A DNA stretch of 64,000 nucleotides from Aliiroseovarius salicola. Its GTDB lineage: Bacteria; Pseudomonadota; Alphaproteobacteria; Rhodobacterales; Rhodobacteraceae. The DNA lies in NCBI RefSeq assembly GCF_027891095.1, contig NZ_JAQIIO010000001.1, positions 412,501 to 476,500 of the forward strand, written 5' to 3'. The notes under the pieces are model-generated. The model searched no databases, had not been told where the DNA came from, and saw nothing but the letters and a program-made list of their open reading frames with translations. The position numbers and the translations under genes were made by a program. Below, piece after piece: positions 8,747 through 15,725 of the stretch. Positions within the stretch are counted from its first letter, which is position 1; every line of letters starts with the position of its first letter.

Positions 8747-9202
8747 TTAGCGCCGAAACGTGTCGTCGAGGATTTTTGCAAACTGAGTTGCATCCTCTTC
8801 CGTAAAGGCATTCGCCTGATTGCTATCGAGATCAAAGACCGCGATGATCTCGTCGTTTGCATTGCGCACGGGCAATACCAGCTCGGAACGGGTGGAGCTG
8901 GCGCAGGCGATATGACCCGGAAACGCATCCACATCCGGAACCAGCTGTACGTCTCCGGTGCGGGCAGCTGCCCCACAGACGCCACGCTCGAACGGGATCT
9001 TCAGGCAGCCATGACCGCCCTGATAGGGTCCGATTTTCAGAAGGCCCGGTTCGGTCACGCGGTAAAAACCGGTCCAGTCAAACCGATCATCAGAATGATG
9101 AACTTCGCAGACAACCGTTGCCATCAATGCCACTTCATCTGTTTCACCCTCGGTGAGTGAGGTGATGATCTGGGACAGCTCGTTATAGTCAACGCGCGAC
9201 AT
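8747..9202 (-). CDS. msrC: Free methionine-(R)-sulfoxide reductase (GAF type)
   Basis: Protein of 151 aa: a single GAF domain of the fRMsr/YebR family, which reduces free methionine-R-sulfoxide with thioredoxin. The three family cysteines are present at Cys66 (GGHGCLKIP), Cys76 (GRGVCG-like ERGVCGAA) and Cys100 (FPGHIAC). Their spacing (10 and 24) equals Cys84/Cys94/Cys118 of the E. coli enzyme. Start chosen at MSRVDYNEL because GGAGGT lies four bases upstream; a longer frame to 9274 would run through the thiolase terminator. Single-gene unit. Confidence 0.9.
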   Translation of the reverse strand: MSRVDYNELSQIITSLTEGETDEVALMATVVCEVHHSDDRFDWTGFYRVTEPGLLKIGPYQGGHGCLKIPFERGVCGAAARTGDVQLVPDVDAFPGHIACASSTRSELVLPVRNANDEIIAVFDLDSNQANAFTEEDATQFAKILDDTFRR

Positions 9203-9214
9203 GGGACCTCCAAT

Positions 9215-9241
9215 CAAAAAGGGCGCGGACATCCCGCGCCC
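9215..9241 (-). terminator. Intrinsic terminator of the thiolase gene
   Basis: Stem GGGCGCGG (9221-9228) and CCGCGCCC (9234-9241) with a five-base loop. Read leftward it is followed by TTTTTGATTGG. It separates the thiolase stop from the ribosome-binding site of the next leftward gene. Confidence 0.85.
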
Positions 9242-9270
9242 TCTGTCTATAGATGTCCAATCCGCAGCGA

Positions 9271-10449
9271 TCAATCGCGCTCGATGGCAATTGCAGTGCC
9301 TTCACCACCGCCAATGCAAATCGCCGCCACGCCCTTTTTCAGACCGCGCTTTTCCATTGCATTCAAGAGCGTGACGATAATGCGGGCGCCGGAAGCCCCA
9401 ATCGGGTGGCCCAGCGCACAAGCCCCACCGTTCACGTTCACCTTGTCGCGCGAGATGCCCATCTCATGCATGAAAGCCATCGGAACAACGGCAAAAGCTT
9501 CATTCACCTCCCACAGGTCCACATCATCAACTGCCCAACCAAGGCGGTCGAGCAGTTTCCGTGCGGCGGGGACAGGAGCCGTGGTGAACCAGCCGGGCTC
9601 TTGCGCATGGCTGGTGTGGCCCATGATGCGGGCGCGGATGTTCAACCCCGCTGCCTTTGCGGCCTCTTCCGATGCCACCACCAATGCTGCCGCACCATCT
9701 GAGATCGAAGAGGCGTTGGCCGGGGTCACTGTGCCGTCTTTCTTGAAAGCCGGCTTCAGGGTCGGAATCTTGTCGGGGCGGGCATTGCCTGGCTGTTCGT
9801 CTTCGCCGACCACCACATCACCCTTGCGCGTCCTGATTGTGACCGGGGCGATTTCGCCTTCGAACGCGCCGGTTTTCTGTGCGTCCAGCGCATTCGACAG
9901 GGATTTCAGCGCATATTCATCCTGCGCTTCGCGAGTGAACTGGAATTTCTCGGCGCAATCCTCGGCAAAAGTGCCCATCAGGCGACCTTTGTCATAAGCA
10001 TCTTCAAGGCCATCGAGGAACATGTGGTCCACCACAGCACCATGGCCGATCCGTGCACCGCCCCGCATTTTCGGCAGGATATAGGGTGCTTCTGTCATGC
10101 TCTCCATACCGCCAGCGACCATTATATCGGTGCTGCCCAGTGCAACCTGGTCATACGCGGACATGGTCGTTTTCATACCGGACCCACACATCTTGTTCAA
10201 CGTGGTGGCGGGAACCCCTTTCCCCAAACCAGCCGCGAAACCTGCCTGTCGTGCGGGGGCCTGCCCTTGCCCGGCAGGCAGAACACAGCCCATCAATAGT
10301 TCTTCAATCTGCTCTGGCTTTGCACCTGCATCCTCAAGGGCAGCCTTGATTGCAGCCCCCCCGAGCTCTGAAGCTGTCACCCCGGAGAAAGCCCCTTGAA
10401 AACCCCCCATCGGCGTGCGCGCGGCACCGGCAATCACCACATTTTTCAT
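9271..10449 (-). CDS. Acetyl-CoA acetyltransferase (biosynthetic thiolase)
   Basis: Protein of 392 aa, standard length for type II thiolases that condense or cleave acetoacetyl-CoA. The acylated cysteine is Cys88 in TTLNKMCGSGMK. The C-terminal catalytic His and Cys are in GHPIGASGAR and CIGGGEG. It could be PhaA (polyhydroxybutyrate synthesis), AtoB or a beta-ketothiolase of the ethylmalonyl-CoA pathway; phaB is not next to it, so no symbol is given. ATG 10449 is preceded by GGAGAAAGTC; the TTG four codons upstream sits inside that ribosome-binding site and was rejected. Overlapping palindromes at 10479-10499 probably regulate it. Confidence 0.92.
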   Translation of the reverse strand: MKNVVIAGAARTPMGGFQGAFSGVTASELGGAAIKAALEDAGAKPEQIEELLMGCVLPAGQGQAPARQAGFAAGLGKGVPATTLNKMCGSGMKTTMSAYDQVALGSTDIMVAGGMESMTEAPYILPKMRGGARIGHGAVVDHMFLDGLEDAYDKGRLMGTFAEDCAEKFQFTREAQDEYALKSLSNALDAQKTGAFEGEIAPVTIRTRKGDVVVGEDEQPGNARPDKIPTLKPAFKKDGTVTPANASSISDGAAALVVASEEAAKAAGLNIRARIMGHTSHAQEPGWFTTAPVPAARKLLDRLGWAVDDVDLWEVNEAFAVVPMAFMHEMGISRDKVNVNGGACALGHPIGASGARIIVTLLNAMEKRGLKKGVAAICIGGGEGTAIAIERD

Positions 10450-10478
10450 GACTTTCTCCAATTCCCTGACATTCCTGC

Positions 10479-10499
10479 CATTCGCTTACCGAATGGTAA
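10479..10499. promoter_or_regulatory. Overlapping palindromes upstream of the thiolase
   Basis: Perfect inverted repeat CATTCG-CTTAC-CGAATG (10479-10495) interlocks with TTACC-GAAT-GGTAA (10486-10499). They lie 30-50 bp upstream of the thiolase ATG. The second has the size and form of a TetR-family operator. No tetR gene is in the window, so the binding protein would be encoded elsewhere. Confidence 0.5.
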
Positions 10500-10606
10500 C
10501 GTTCCACGTCTAGCCTCATTCGAAAGTGACCCGCCGTAACAACACGATCTGCGTTGTTTTCAACGGAGGGTTTACCCGAATGCTCAGCTGTCCGAGGAGA
10601 ACAATC

Positions 10607-10954
10607 GTGCAACTCACCTATCAAGATACCAACAACACCCGTATCATCACAGTTGGTGAAAACCGGATTGATGCTGCCATCGCGATCAGTTTCAAAGACA
10701 AGATGCGCGAAATTACAGACACAGGACCAAAACGGATCATTTTGGATATGGAGCAAGTTGACTTCATTGATTCCAGCGGTCTTGGCGCAGTTGTCGCGTC
10801 TATGAAACAGGTCGACGCAGACACCAAACTTGAACTTGCCGGGTTATCAAAGACTGTGGCCAAGGTATTTCGCCTGACACGAATGGACACGGTGTTTACA
10901 ATTCATCCCGATATTCAATCCGCCCTCGGTGGTGGTCTGGCAAATGCATCTTGA
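10607..10954 (+). CDS. STAS-domain anti-anti-sigma factor
   Basis: Protein of 115 aa from GTG 10607, which has AGGAG eight bases upstream; an in-frame ATG at 10580 is a possible alternative. It is a single STAS domain of the SpoIIAA/RsbV type with the phospho-acceptor loop VDFIDSSGLGAVV (Ser56/Ser57). In the known partner switch, the kinase RsbW phosphorylates this serine, and the unphosphorylated form sequesters RsbW to free its target. The downstream gene encodes an RsbW-type ATPase whose start overlaps this stop. No PP2C phosphatase or sigma factor is adjacent, so the output is unknown. Confidence 0.88.
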   Translation: MQLTYQDTNNTRIITVGENRIDAAIAISFKDKMREITDTGPKRIILDMEQVDFIDSSGLGAVVASMKQVDADTKLELAGLSKTVAKVFRLTRMDTVFTIHPDIQSALGGGLANAS

Positions 10955-11441
10955 AAGCCTGCCATTCATGGGTCATGCGCGTGATATATCCAACCAAACA
11001 CCACCCGCGGCATGTTGCGGTATCAACTTGGTTTTTCCAGGGGACAGCCTGGCCGTGCGAAAGGCTCTACTGACGGTCCAAGATGGGCTCAAAGGAATGG
11101 GTGTTGGGGATGACACCCGATCAATCGCCGAAATTGTTCTCGCTGAAGTCCTGAACAACATCGTCGAACATGCTTATGCCGGGCAAGATAATGGTGTCGT
11201 TGAGCTACATATTCATAAGCACGACAAAAAACTGAAGATGGCCATCGTCGACGATGGCCTGCCAATGCCCGACAACCGCTTACCAAATTGGACCGCACAT
11301 GAGCTGGACGTCAGGCGCGATGATCTTCCTGAAGGGGGATTCGGTTGGTCTTTGATCCGAGATTTATCCAGTGATCTCACCTACGCCCGCCGAAACTCAC
11401 AAAACAGACTTTCGTTTTCCATCCAGATGAACGCCCAGTGA
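10944..11441 (+). CDS. RsbW/SpoIIAB-type anti-sigma kinase (HATPase_c)
   Basis: Protein of 165 aa with one GHKL ATPase domain. The N-box is AEVLNNIVEHAY, the G1 box IVDDGLPMP, and the G2-like lid EGGFGWSLI. Such proteins phosphorylate an STAS partner and bind a sigma factor or other target. ATG 10944 overlaps the STAS stop at 10952-10954, which indicates translational coupling; ATG 10968 is an alternative. The region N-terminal to the ATPase (about 40 aa, with a CC pair in PPAACCGINL) has no recognised domain. About 235 bp to the next gene contain no clear terminator. Confidence 0.85.
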   Translation: MHLESLPFMGHARDISNQTPPAACCGINLVFPGDSLAVRKALLTVQDGLKGMGVGDDTRSIAEIVLAEVLNNIVEHAYAGQDNGVVELHIHKHDKKLKMAIVDDGLPMPDNRLPNWTAHELDVRRDDLPEGGFGWSLIRDLSSDLTYARRNSQNRLSFSIQMNAQ

Positions 11442-11676
11442 ATTGCCTCCAAAATGCCGTGTTTCCTCCCTGAACTGGACAGAATGGAACTTCAATTTAA
11501 TCCCATAGCGTAAAGCTTGCCCCGGTGCCGCATTCCACAGCCCCCACCCAGTTCGCGGCGCCGGGGAACCTCACTTCCAGAGAATTAGAAATCAAATATT
11601 CGTCTCGCGACGATTGCCGGTTAATTCTGGATGCCATACTCTTTTCTTTATCTAAAAGAAGAGCGGAGCTTGTCTA

Positions 11677-13263
11677 TTGCGCGACTTTCATTTGCCCGGC
11701 CGATCTGCAGTATTTGCCACGAATGGCATGTGTGCATCCTCCCACCCAATTGCATCACAGGTTGCAATCGAGATCTTAAAGTCCGGAGGCAACGCCGTAG
11801 ACGCCGCTGTGGGTGCCGGATTTCTGCTGGGCATTTGCGAACCCCAGATGACCGGTATAGGAGGCGACTGCTTTGTCCTTCTCTCCCCGGCTGACGGTAA
11901 AGACGTTGTCGCTCTGAATGGCTCCGGAAAAGCACCGGCCAAATTAGATCCTGACAGGCTGCGGGCGTCTGGCTTGAACGCGATGCCGGTGCGCGATGTT
12001 CAGTCGATCACCATACCCGGCGCAGTCGATGCGTTCTGCCGCCTCTCCAATGATTGGGGAAAGATCGGGCTTGCGCGCTCATTGGCTCCCGCAATCCACT
12101 ATGCCGAACAAGGCATGCCCGTTGCACCCCGCGTTGCATTTGATTGGAATATCGCGGCACGCGACAATCTTTTGTCAGGGTGCGCCAGAAATCATTACCT
12201 AATGGACGAGCGCGCTCCGGTGATAGGAGATCTTTTCCGCGCCCCCAAACAAGCCGAGGTGTTACGCCGGATCGCACGAAATGGAAGAGATGGTTTCTAT
12301 CTCGGAGAGGTCGCCGAGGATATGGTGAACAGCCTAAGAGCACTCGGTGGCGTTCATACTCTGGATGATTTTGCAAAAACGGCATGCACCTACACCCAAC
12401 CAATTTCAGGCCATTACAAAAGTGCCGAACTGCTTGAACATCCCCCAAATGGTCAGGGTGCCACAGCAATTCTCATGGCGAATATGCTGAAATCTTTCGA
12501 CCTTCCAGACCTGCCACCGGAAGGCGCCGAGCGCATTCATATTGAAGCTGAAGTTGCCAAACTGGCCTATGACGCGCGAAATCGCTATCTGGCAGATCCC
12601 GACACGACCACACATCTTGATCGCATGTTATCAAGGGAAACCGCGGATAAGTTGGCATCACGTATCAATCCAGCACAGGCAATGGACATGCCGGCCATCG
12701 TTTCTGAAAGCATCCATAAGGACACGGTTTACCTGACGGTGGTCGACCGGGACCGGATGTCGGTGTCACTGATCTATTCGATCTATCATTCCTTTGGTTC
12801 TGGCATTGCCTCTGACAACTTCGGCATCTTGTTTCACAATCGCGGGGCAGGTTTCAATCTGACTTCCGGGCACCCAAATGAAGCAGGCGGTGGCAAACGC
12901 CCGATGCATACGATCATTCCAGGCATGATTCGTGAAAATGGTCGGGTCATCTTGCCATTTGGTGTGATGGGCGGCGCCTATCAACCCACTGGACACGCTC
13001 GTTTTCTGACCAACATGGTGGACTATGAGATGGATATTCAGTCGGCAATCGACGCCCCACGAGCATTTGCCGATGGCGGAGTGTTGAAGCTTGAGCGCGG
13101 TTATCCAGCAGATATCGCAGCCCGCCTGTCAGAGATGGGGCACAGGATCGACATTCCCGAGGCTCCGATCGGCGGGGCGCAAGGCATTTACATTGATGAC
13201 AAACGCGGTGTCTTAACGGGTGCATCTGACCATCGAAAAGATGGATGCGCCTTGGGTTACTGA
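11677..13263 (+). CDS. Gamma-glutamyltransferase family hydrolase
   Basis: Protein of 528 aa. The family N-terminus is ATNGMCASSHPIASQVA followed by GGNAVDAAVGAGFLLG. The autoprocessing nucleophile aligns with Thr350 in KDTVYLTVVDRD, and the glycine motif GGAYQPTGHARF is present near the C-terminus. The family cleaves gamma-glutamyl bonds of glutathione or related amides after self-cleavage into two subunits. No signal peptide is seen, so this is a cytoplasmic-type member (YwrD-like) and need not act on glutathione. The TTG start has GGAG eight bases upstream. It converges on hspQ with only 20 bp between stops. Confidence 0.87.
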   Translation: MRDFHLPGRSAVFATNGMCASSHPIASQVAIEILKSGGNAVDAAVGAGFLLGICEPQMTGIGGDCFVLLSPADGKDVVALNGSGKAPAKLDPDRLRASGLNAMPVRDVQSITIPGAVDAFCRLSNDWGKIGLARSLAPAIHYAEQGMPVAPRVAFDWNIAARDNLLSGCARNHYLMDERAPVIGDLFRAPKQAEVLRRIARNGRDGFYLGEVAEDMVNSLRALGGVHTLDDFAKTACTYTQPISGHYKSAELLEHPPNGQGATAILMANMLKSFDLPDLPPEGAERIHIEAEVAKLAYDARNRYLADPDTTTHLDRMLSRETADKLASRINPAQAMDMPAIVSESIHKDTVYLTVVDRDRMSVSLIYSIYHSFGSGIASDNFGILFHNRGAGFNLTSGHPNEAGGGKRPMHTIIPGMIRENGRVILPFGVMGGAYQPTGHARFLTNMVDYEMDIQSAIDAPRAFADGGVLKLERGYPADIAARLSEMGHRIDIPEAPIGGAQGIYIDDKRGVLTGASDHRKDGCALGY

Positions 13264-13283
13264 CTGTATTTAAAGGATTTTTC

Positions 13284-13610
13284 TTAGTTCAGTTGAAAAT
13301 GGAGCGGGTATTGACCGTCTTCAAATTCACCAAAGAGATCCGGCAAATCAGGGTGGCTGACAGGTTCACCCGAATAATCCGCGATCAGGTTCTGCTCGGA
13401 CACATAGGCCACATAGTAACTTTGGTCGTTTTCAGCCAACAGGTGGTAAAACGGCTGATCTTTTGAGGGGCGGCTATCCTCGGGAATCGCATCATACCAT
13501 TCCTCGGTGTTGGAAAACATTGCATCCACGTCAAAAACCACACCGCGAAACGGATGTTTGCGATGGCGTACGATTTGTCCCAAATGATATTTGGCGTGAG
13601 TCTTTAACAT
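13284..13610 (-). CDS. hspQ: Heat shock protein HspQ (hemimethylated-DNA-binding YccV fold)
   Basis: Protein of 108 aa spanning the whole YccV/HspQ domain: KYHLGQIVRHRKHPFRGVVF at the N-terminus and the conserved QPFYHLLAE then YVAYVSEQNL. HspQ in enterobacteria binds hemimethylated DNA in vitro and acts as a specificity-enhancing factor of the Lon protease. It is a single-gene unit converging on the gamma-glutamyltransferase. ATG preceded by GAGGGG in the leader. Assignment firm at family level. Confidence 0.88.
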   Translation of the reverse strand: MLKTHAKYHLGQIVRHRKHPFRGVVFDVDAMFSNTEEWYDAIPEDSRPSKDQPFYHLLAENDQSYYVAYVSEQNLIADYSGEPVSHPDLPDLFGEFEDGQYPLHFQLN

Positions 13611-13790
13611 TTAATAGCCCCTCGTCCTTTTTCTACCGCGTTCCGTTGCGGGCGTCCATGGAACGGGGCCAGAATTGTAGGAAACAAATTGTCAACTTTC
13701 CGCGCATCGAAGCCACGAACCTACAAATTGTGATCACCCAAATCGTTTTCAATAGGTTGAAAATCCTGTATACTGCTGGGAAACGAACAT

Positions 13791-14396
13791 ATGCGAGTGA
13801 GGCAAATGAGCAGGTTTCTTCGCAACGCGTTGATTGGTGGTCTTATTGTGGGCTTTGTTGCGTCTTGCGGGGGCGGAAGCTCCAAGGCGCCGCGCAATCT
13901 CGACAACGCGTGCAGCATTATCAAGCAACGGCCCAAGATCCATCGGGCCATGAAAAAAACCCAACGAAAATGGGGGGTTCCGGTGCATGTGCAGATGGCT
14001 GTCATTCATCAGGAATCGAAGTTCATTCCAGATGCACGGACCCCGGTAAAATATGTCCTAGGCGTGCTTCCCATGGGGCGCGCGAGCTCGGCTTATGGCT
14101 ATGCTCAGGCGTTAGATGCGACGTGGAAAGAATATCAAAGGGCCGAAGGTGGGCGCGGTGCCGAGCGCACCGACATACGTGACGCGACTGATTTCATGGG
14201 GTGGTACATGACCGAAACCCGTGAGGTGACGGGCCTCCCGTTGTCCGATGCGCGTGGGCAATATCTGGCGTATCACGAGGGGCGCACTGGATATTTGCGT
14301 GGCAGCTACCGCAATAAATCCTGGCTTATGCGTGTGGCGGGGGACGTAGAACAACGCTCATACCGCTATCGTGTCCAACTACAAAATTGTCGATAA
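13791..14396 (+). CDS. SLT-domain (lytic transglycosylase-like) lipoprotein
   Basis: Protein of 201 aa with a lipoprotein signal: basic N-terminus, hydrophobic stretch and lipobox VASC (Cys26, or Cys21 if translation starts at ATG 13806). The mature part has a lysozyme-like core: VQMAVIHQESKF contains the catalytic Glu, followed by a variant of the glycine motif (SSAYGYAQAL) and YLAYHEGRTGY. It likely cleaves peptidoglycan glycan strands at the outer-membrane inner face, or is a relative with weak activity. It stands alone, facing lolA. A small hairpin (14407-14423, GCTCGC/GCGAGC) follows the stop without a good U-run. Confidence 0.8.
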   Translation: MRVRQMSRFLRNALIGGLIVGFVASCGGGSSKAPRNLDNACSIIKQRPKIHRAMKKTQRKWGVPVHVQMAVIHQESKFIPDARTPVKYVLGVLPMGRASSAYGYAQALDATWKEYQRAEGGRGAERTDIRDATDFMGWYMTETREVTGLPLSDARGQYLAYHEGRTGYLRGSYRNKSWLMRVAGDVEQRSYRYRVQLQNCR

Positions 14397-14439
14397 ACGA
14401 TCTGCTGCTCGCAAGTTGCGAGCGGCTAATCCTTTGTAA

Positions 14440-15039
14440 TTAACGGCGCTTTTGTGTTTCCAGATGGATCGAGAACAAGGAAGATCCCAGCGTGCCGCCG
14501 GTCTTCAACTCGCCTAGAATCATCGTAACTTCCGATCCGGCATTATCGGTGATCACCCATTGACGCAGCTGGGTCGGATTTGCGGTGAACATCAGTTTGA
14601 TACTGCCGTATTCGGGGTTGTCGGGGTCCTGTGCCGTGACAACCGTAGACGTTCCATCAAAACCGTGCCCCGTCACCATTTTAGCGCGACCCAGGTTGAC
14701 ATTCTTGGCCAAGACAACGGAGAGGGGCGTTTGCTTCAACGGGTACTGAGACGGGCCAGAGTTGGATTTTCCATCAAAAACAGCAACTTGCGAGCTTCCG
14801 ACCACAACCAGAGCATCCATTGGCGGATTATACTCAAACCGCGCCCGGCCGGGGCGTTTGATATAGATGGTCCCGGTCGAGATCGTGCCATCATCATTTA
14901 GCTGCGTGAATTCAGCTTCTGCTGTCTTCAGGCCATTGAGATAGGCCGAGATGTCACCCAGTGATAGCTTCTCGGCCAAAGCCGGAACGGAACTGATCAT
15001 CAGGGCGCCTGCGGCGATCATCATGCGAAGTGCGGTCAT
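14440..15039 (-). CDS. lolA: Outer-membrane lipoprotein carrier protein
   Basis: Protein of 199 aa starting at MTALRMMIAAG, with AGGTAGG in the leader; an upstream in-frame extension to 15165 would lack a signal peptide at its start and crosses the promoter region. The Sec signal ends at about VPALA-E (residues 1-23). The mature LolA fold shows the hallmark AEFTQLNDDGT then GTIYIKRPGRARFEY. LolA shuttles triacylated lipoproteins through the periplasm from LolCDE to the outer membrane. Three 32-bp-spaced AT-rich repeats occur 131-207 bp upstream. FtsK, two genes away, is a common neighbour in this family. Confidence 0.9.
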   Translation of the reverse strand: MTALRMMIAAGALMISSVPALAEKLSLGDISAYLNGLKTAEAEFTQLNDDGTISTGTIYIKRPGRARFEYNPPMDALVVVGSSQVAVFDGKSNSGPSQYPLKQTPLSVVLAKNVNLGRAKMVTGHGFDGTSTVVTAQDPDNPEYGSIKLMFTANPTQLRQWVITDNAGSEVTMILGELKTGGTLGSSLFSIHLETQKRR

Positions 15040-15164
15040 ACATCCTACCTCTTTATTCGGGTCCAGTTTGCCCGGTTTGTGAGAAGGATTTAACCCCGAA
15101 CCCAACGTGATAGGCGATAACATGCGCGTGTCATGGAAAATCGCCCGACATTTCGGGATCCGCA

Positions 15165-15249
15165 CAAAACTTTAAACTCTTCAAACACCGGACCCGGCAA
15201 AGTTTAAAATCTTTAACAGGCTGAAATCCAAAACTTTAAATTCTTTAAT
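15165..15249. repeat. Three 12-bp direct repeats with 32-bp period upstream of lolA
   Basis: CTTTAAACTCTT (15170), GTTTAAAATCTT (15202) and CTTTAAATTCTT (15234) begin exactly 32 bp apart, close to three helical turns. Flanking bases are also similar (CAAA before, CAA or TAA after). They lie between the ridA stop and the lolA start. The regular phasing suggests a binding array on one face of the helix; the factor is unknown. Confidence 0.7.
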
Positions 15250-15298
15250 GGGGCTGCGAATTTGACGGCGGCACACATCGGGCCACCGCCAATTCGCG

Positions 15299-15646
15299 TC
15301 ATTCGTCGTAAGCGGCTGTGATGATCACTTCGACCTTCAGCTCGGGGCTGGCGAGATGGGCCGACCCACAGGCACGCGCCGGGGCATGGCCTCTGGGCAC
15401 CCAATTGTCCCAGACCGCATTCATTTCGTCGAAGTCTTTCATGTCATCAAGCCAGATTATGGCCTGCAGCATTTGCGATGACGAAGAGCCAGCCTCTTCG
15501 AGAAGCGCCTCAATCCGGGCCAGACATTCGCGGGTCTGGTCCGCCACGCTGTCACCCCGGATACCAACCTGGCCACAGAGATAAACCACACCCTTGTGTT
15601 TGACGATCTTGCTCATGCGATCGCTGGTATAACGTCGTTGGATCAT
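15299..15646 (-). CDS. RidA/YjgF-family protein
   Basis: Protein of 115 aa covering one RidA domain: GVVYLCGQVGIRGDSVADQ, then LDDMKDFDEMNAVWDNWV and the arginine-containing APARACGSAHLASPELKVEV. RidA enzymes deaminate reactive enamine/imine intermediates from PLP enzymes; Arg in the ARACG segment corresponds to the catalytic arginine position. It sits 79 bp downstream of ftsK in the same direction, and a PLP aminotransferase lies just upstream of ftsK, so a protective role is plausible. Family firm; subgroup not determined. Confidence 0.87.
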   Translation of the reverse strand: MIQRRYTSDRMSKIVKHKGVVYLCGQVGIRGDSVADQTRECLARIEALLEEAGSSSSQMLQAIIWLDDMKDFDEMNAVWDNWVPRGHAPARACGSAHLASPELKVEVIITAAYDE

Positions 15647-15725
15647 TTTCTGCCTCGGTTTTTGCGCATTTTACGGCGTGGGGTCGTTACCTCCACGCTC
15701 TGCGCTTTTGGTTAATTATTCGTTA

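Noticed and set aside
15040-15165. Longer LolA start
   Set aside because: It would put 42 charged residues before the signal peptide, which must be at the N-terminus.
15165-15249. CtrA binding sites
   Set aside because: TTAA half-sites are spaced by 5 bases rather than the CtrA spacing of 7, and the longer core is shared by all three copies.
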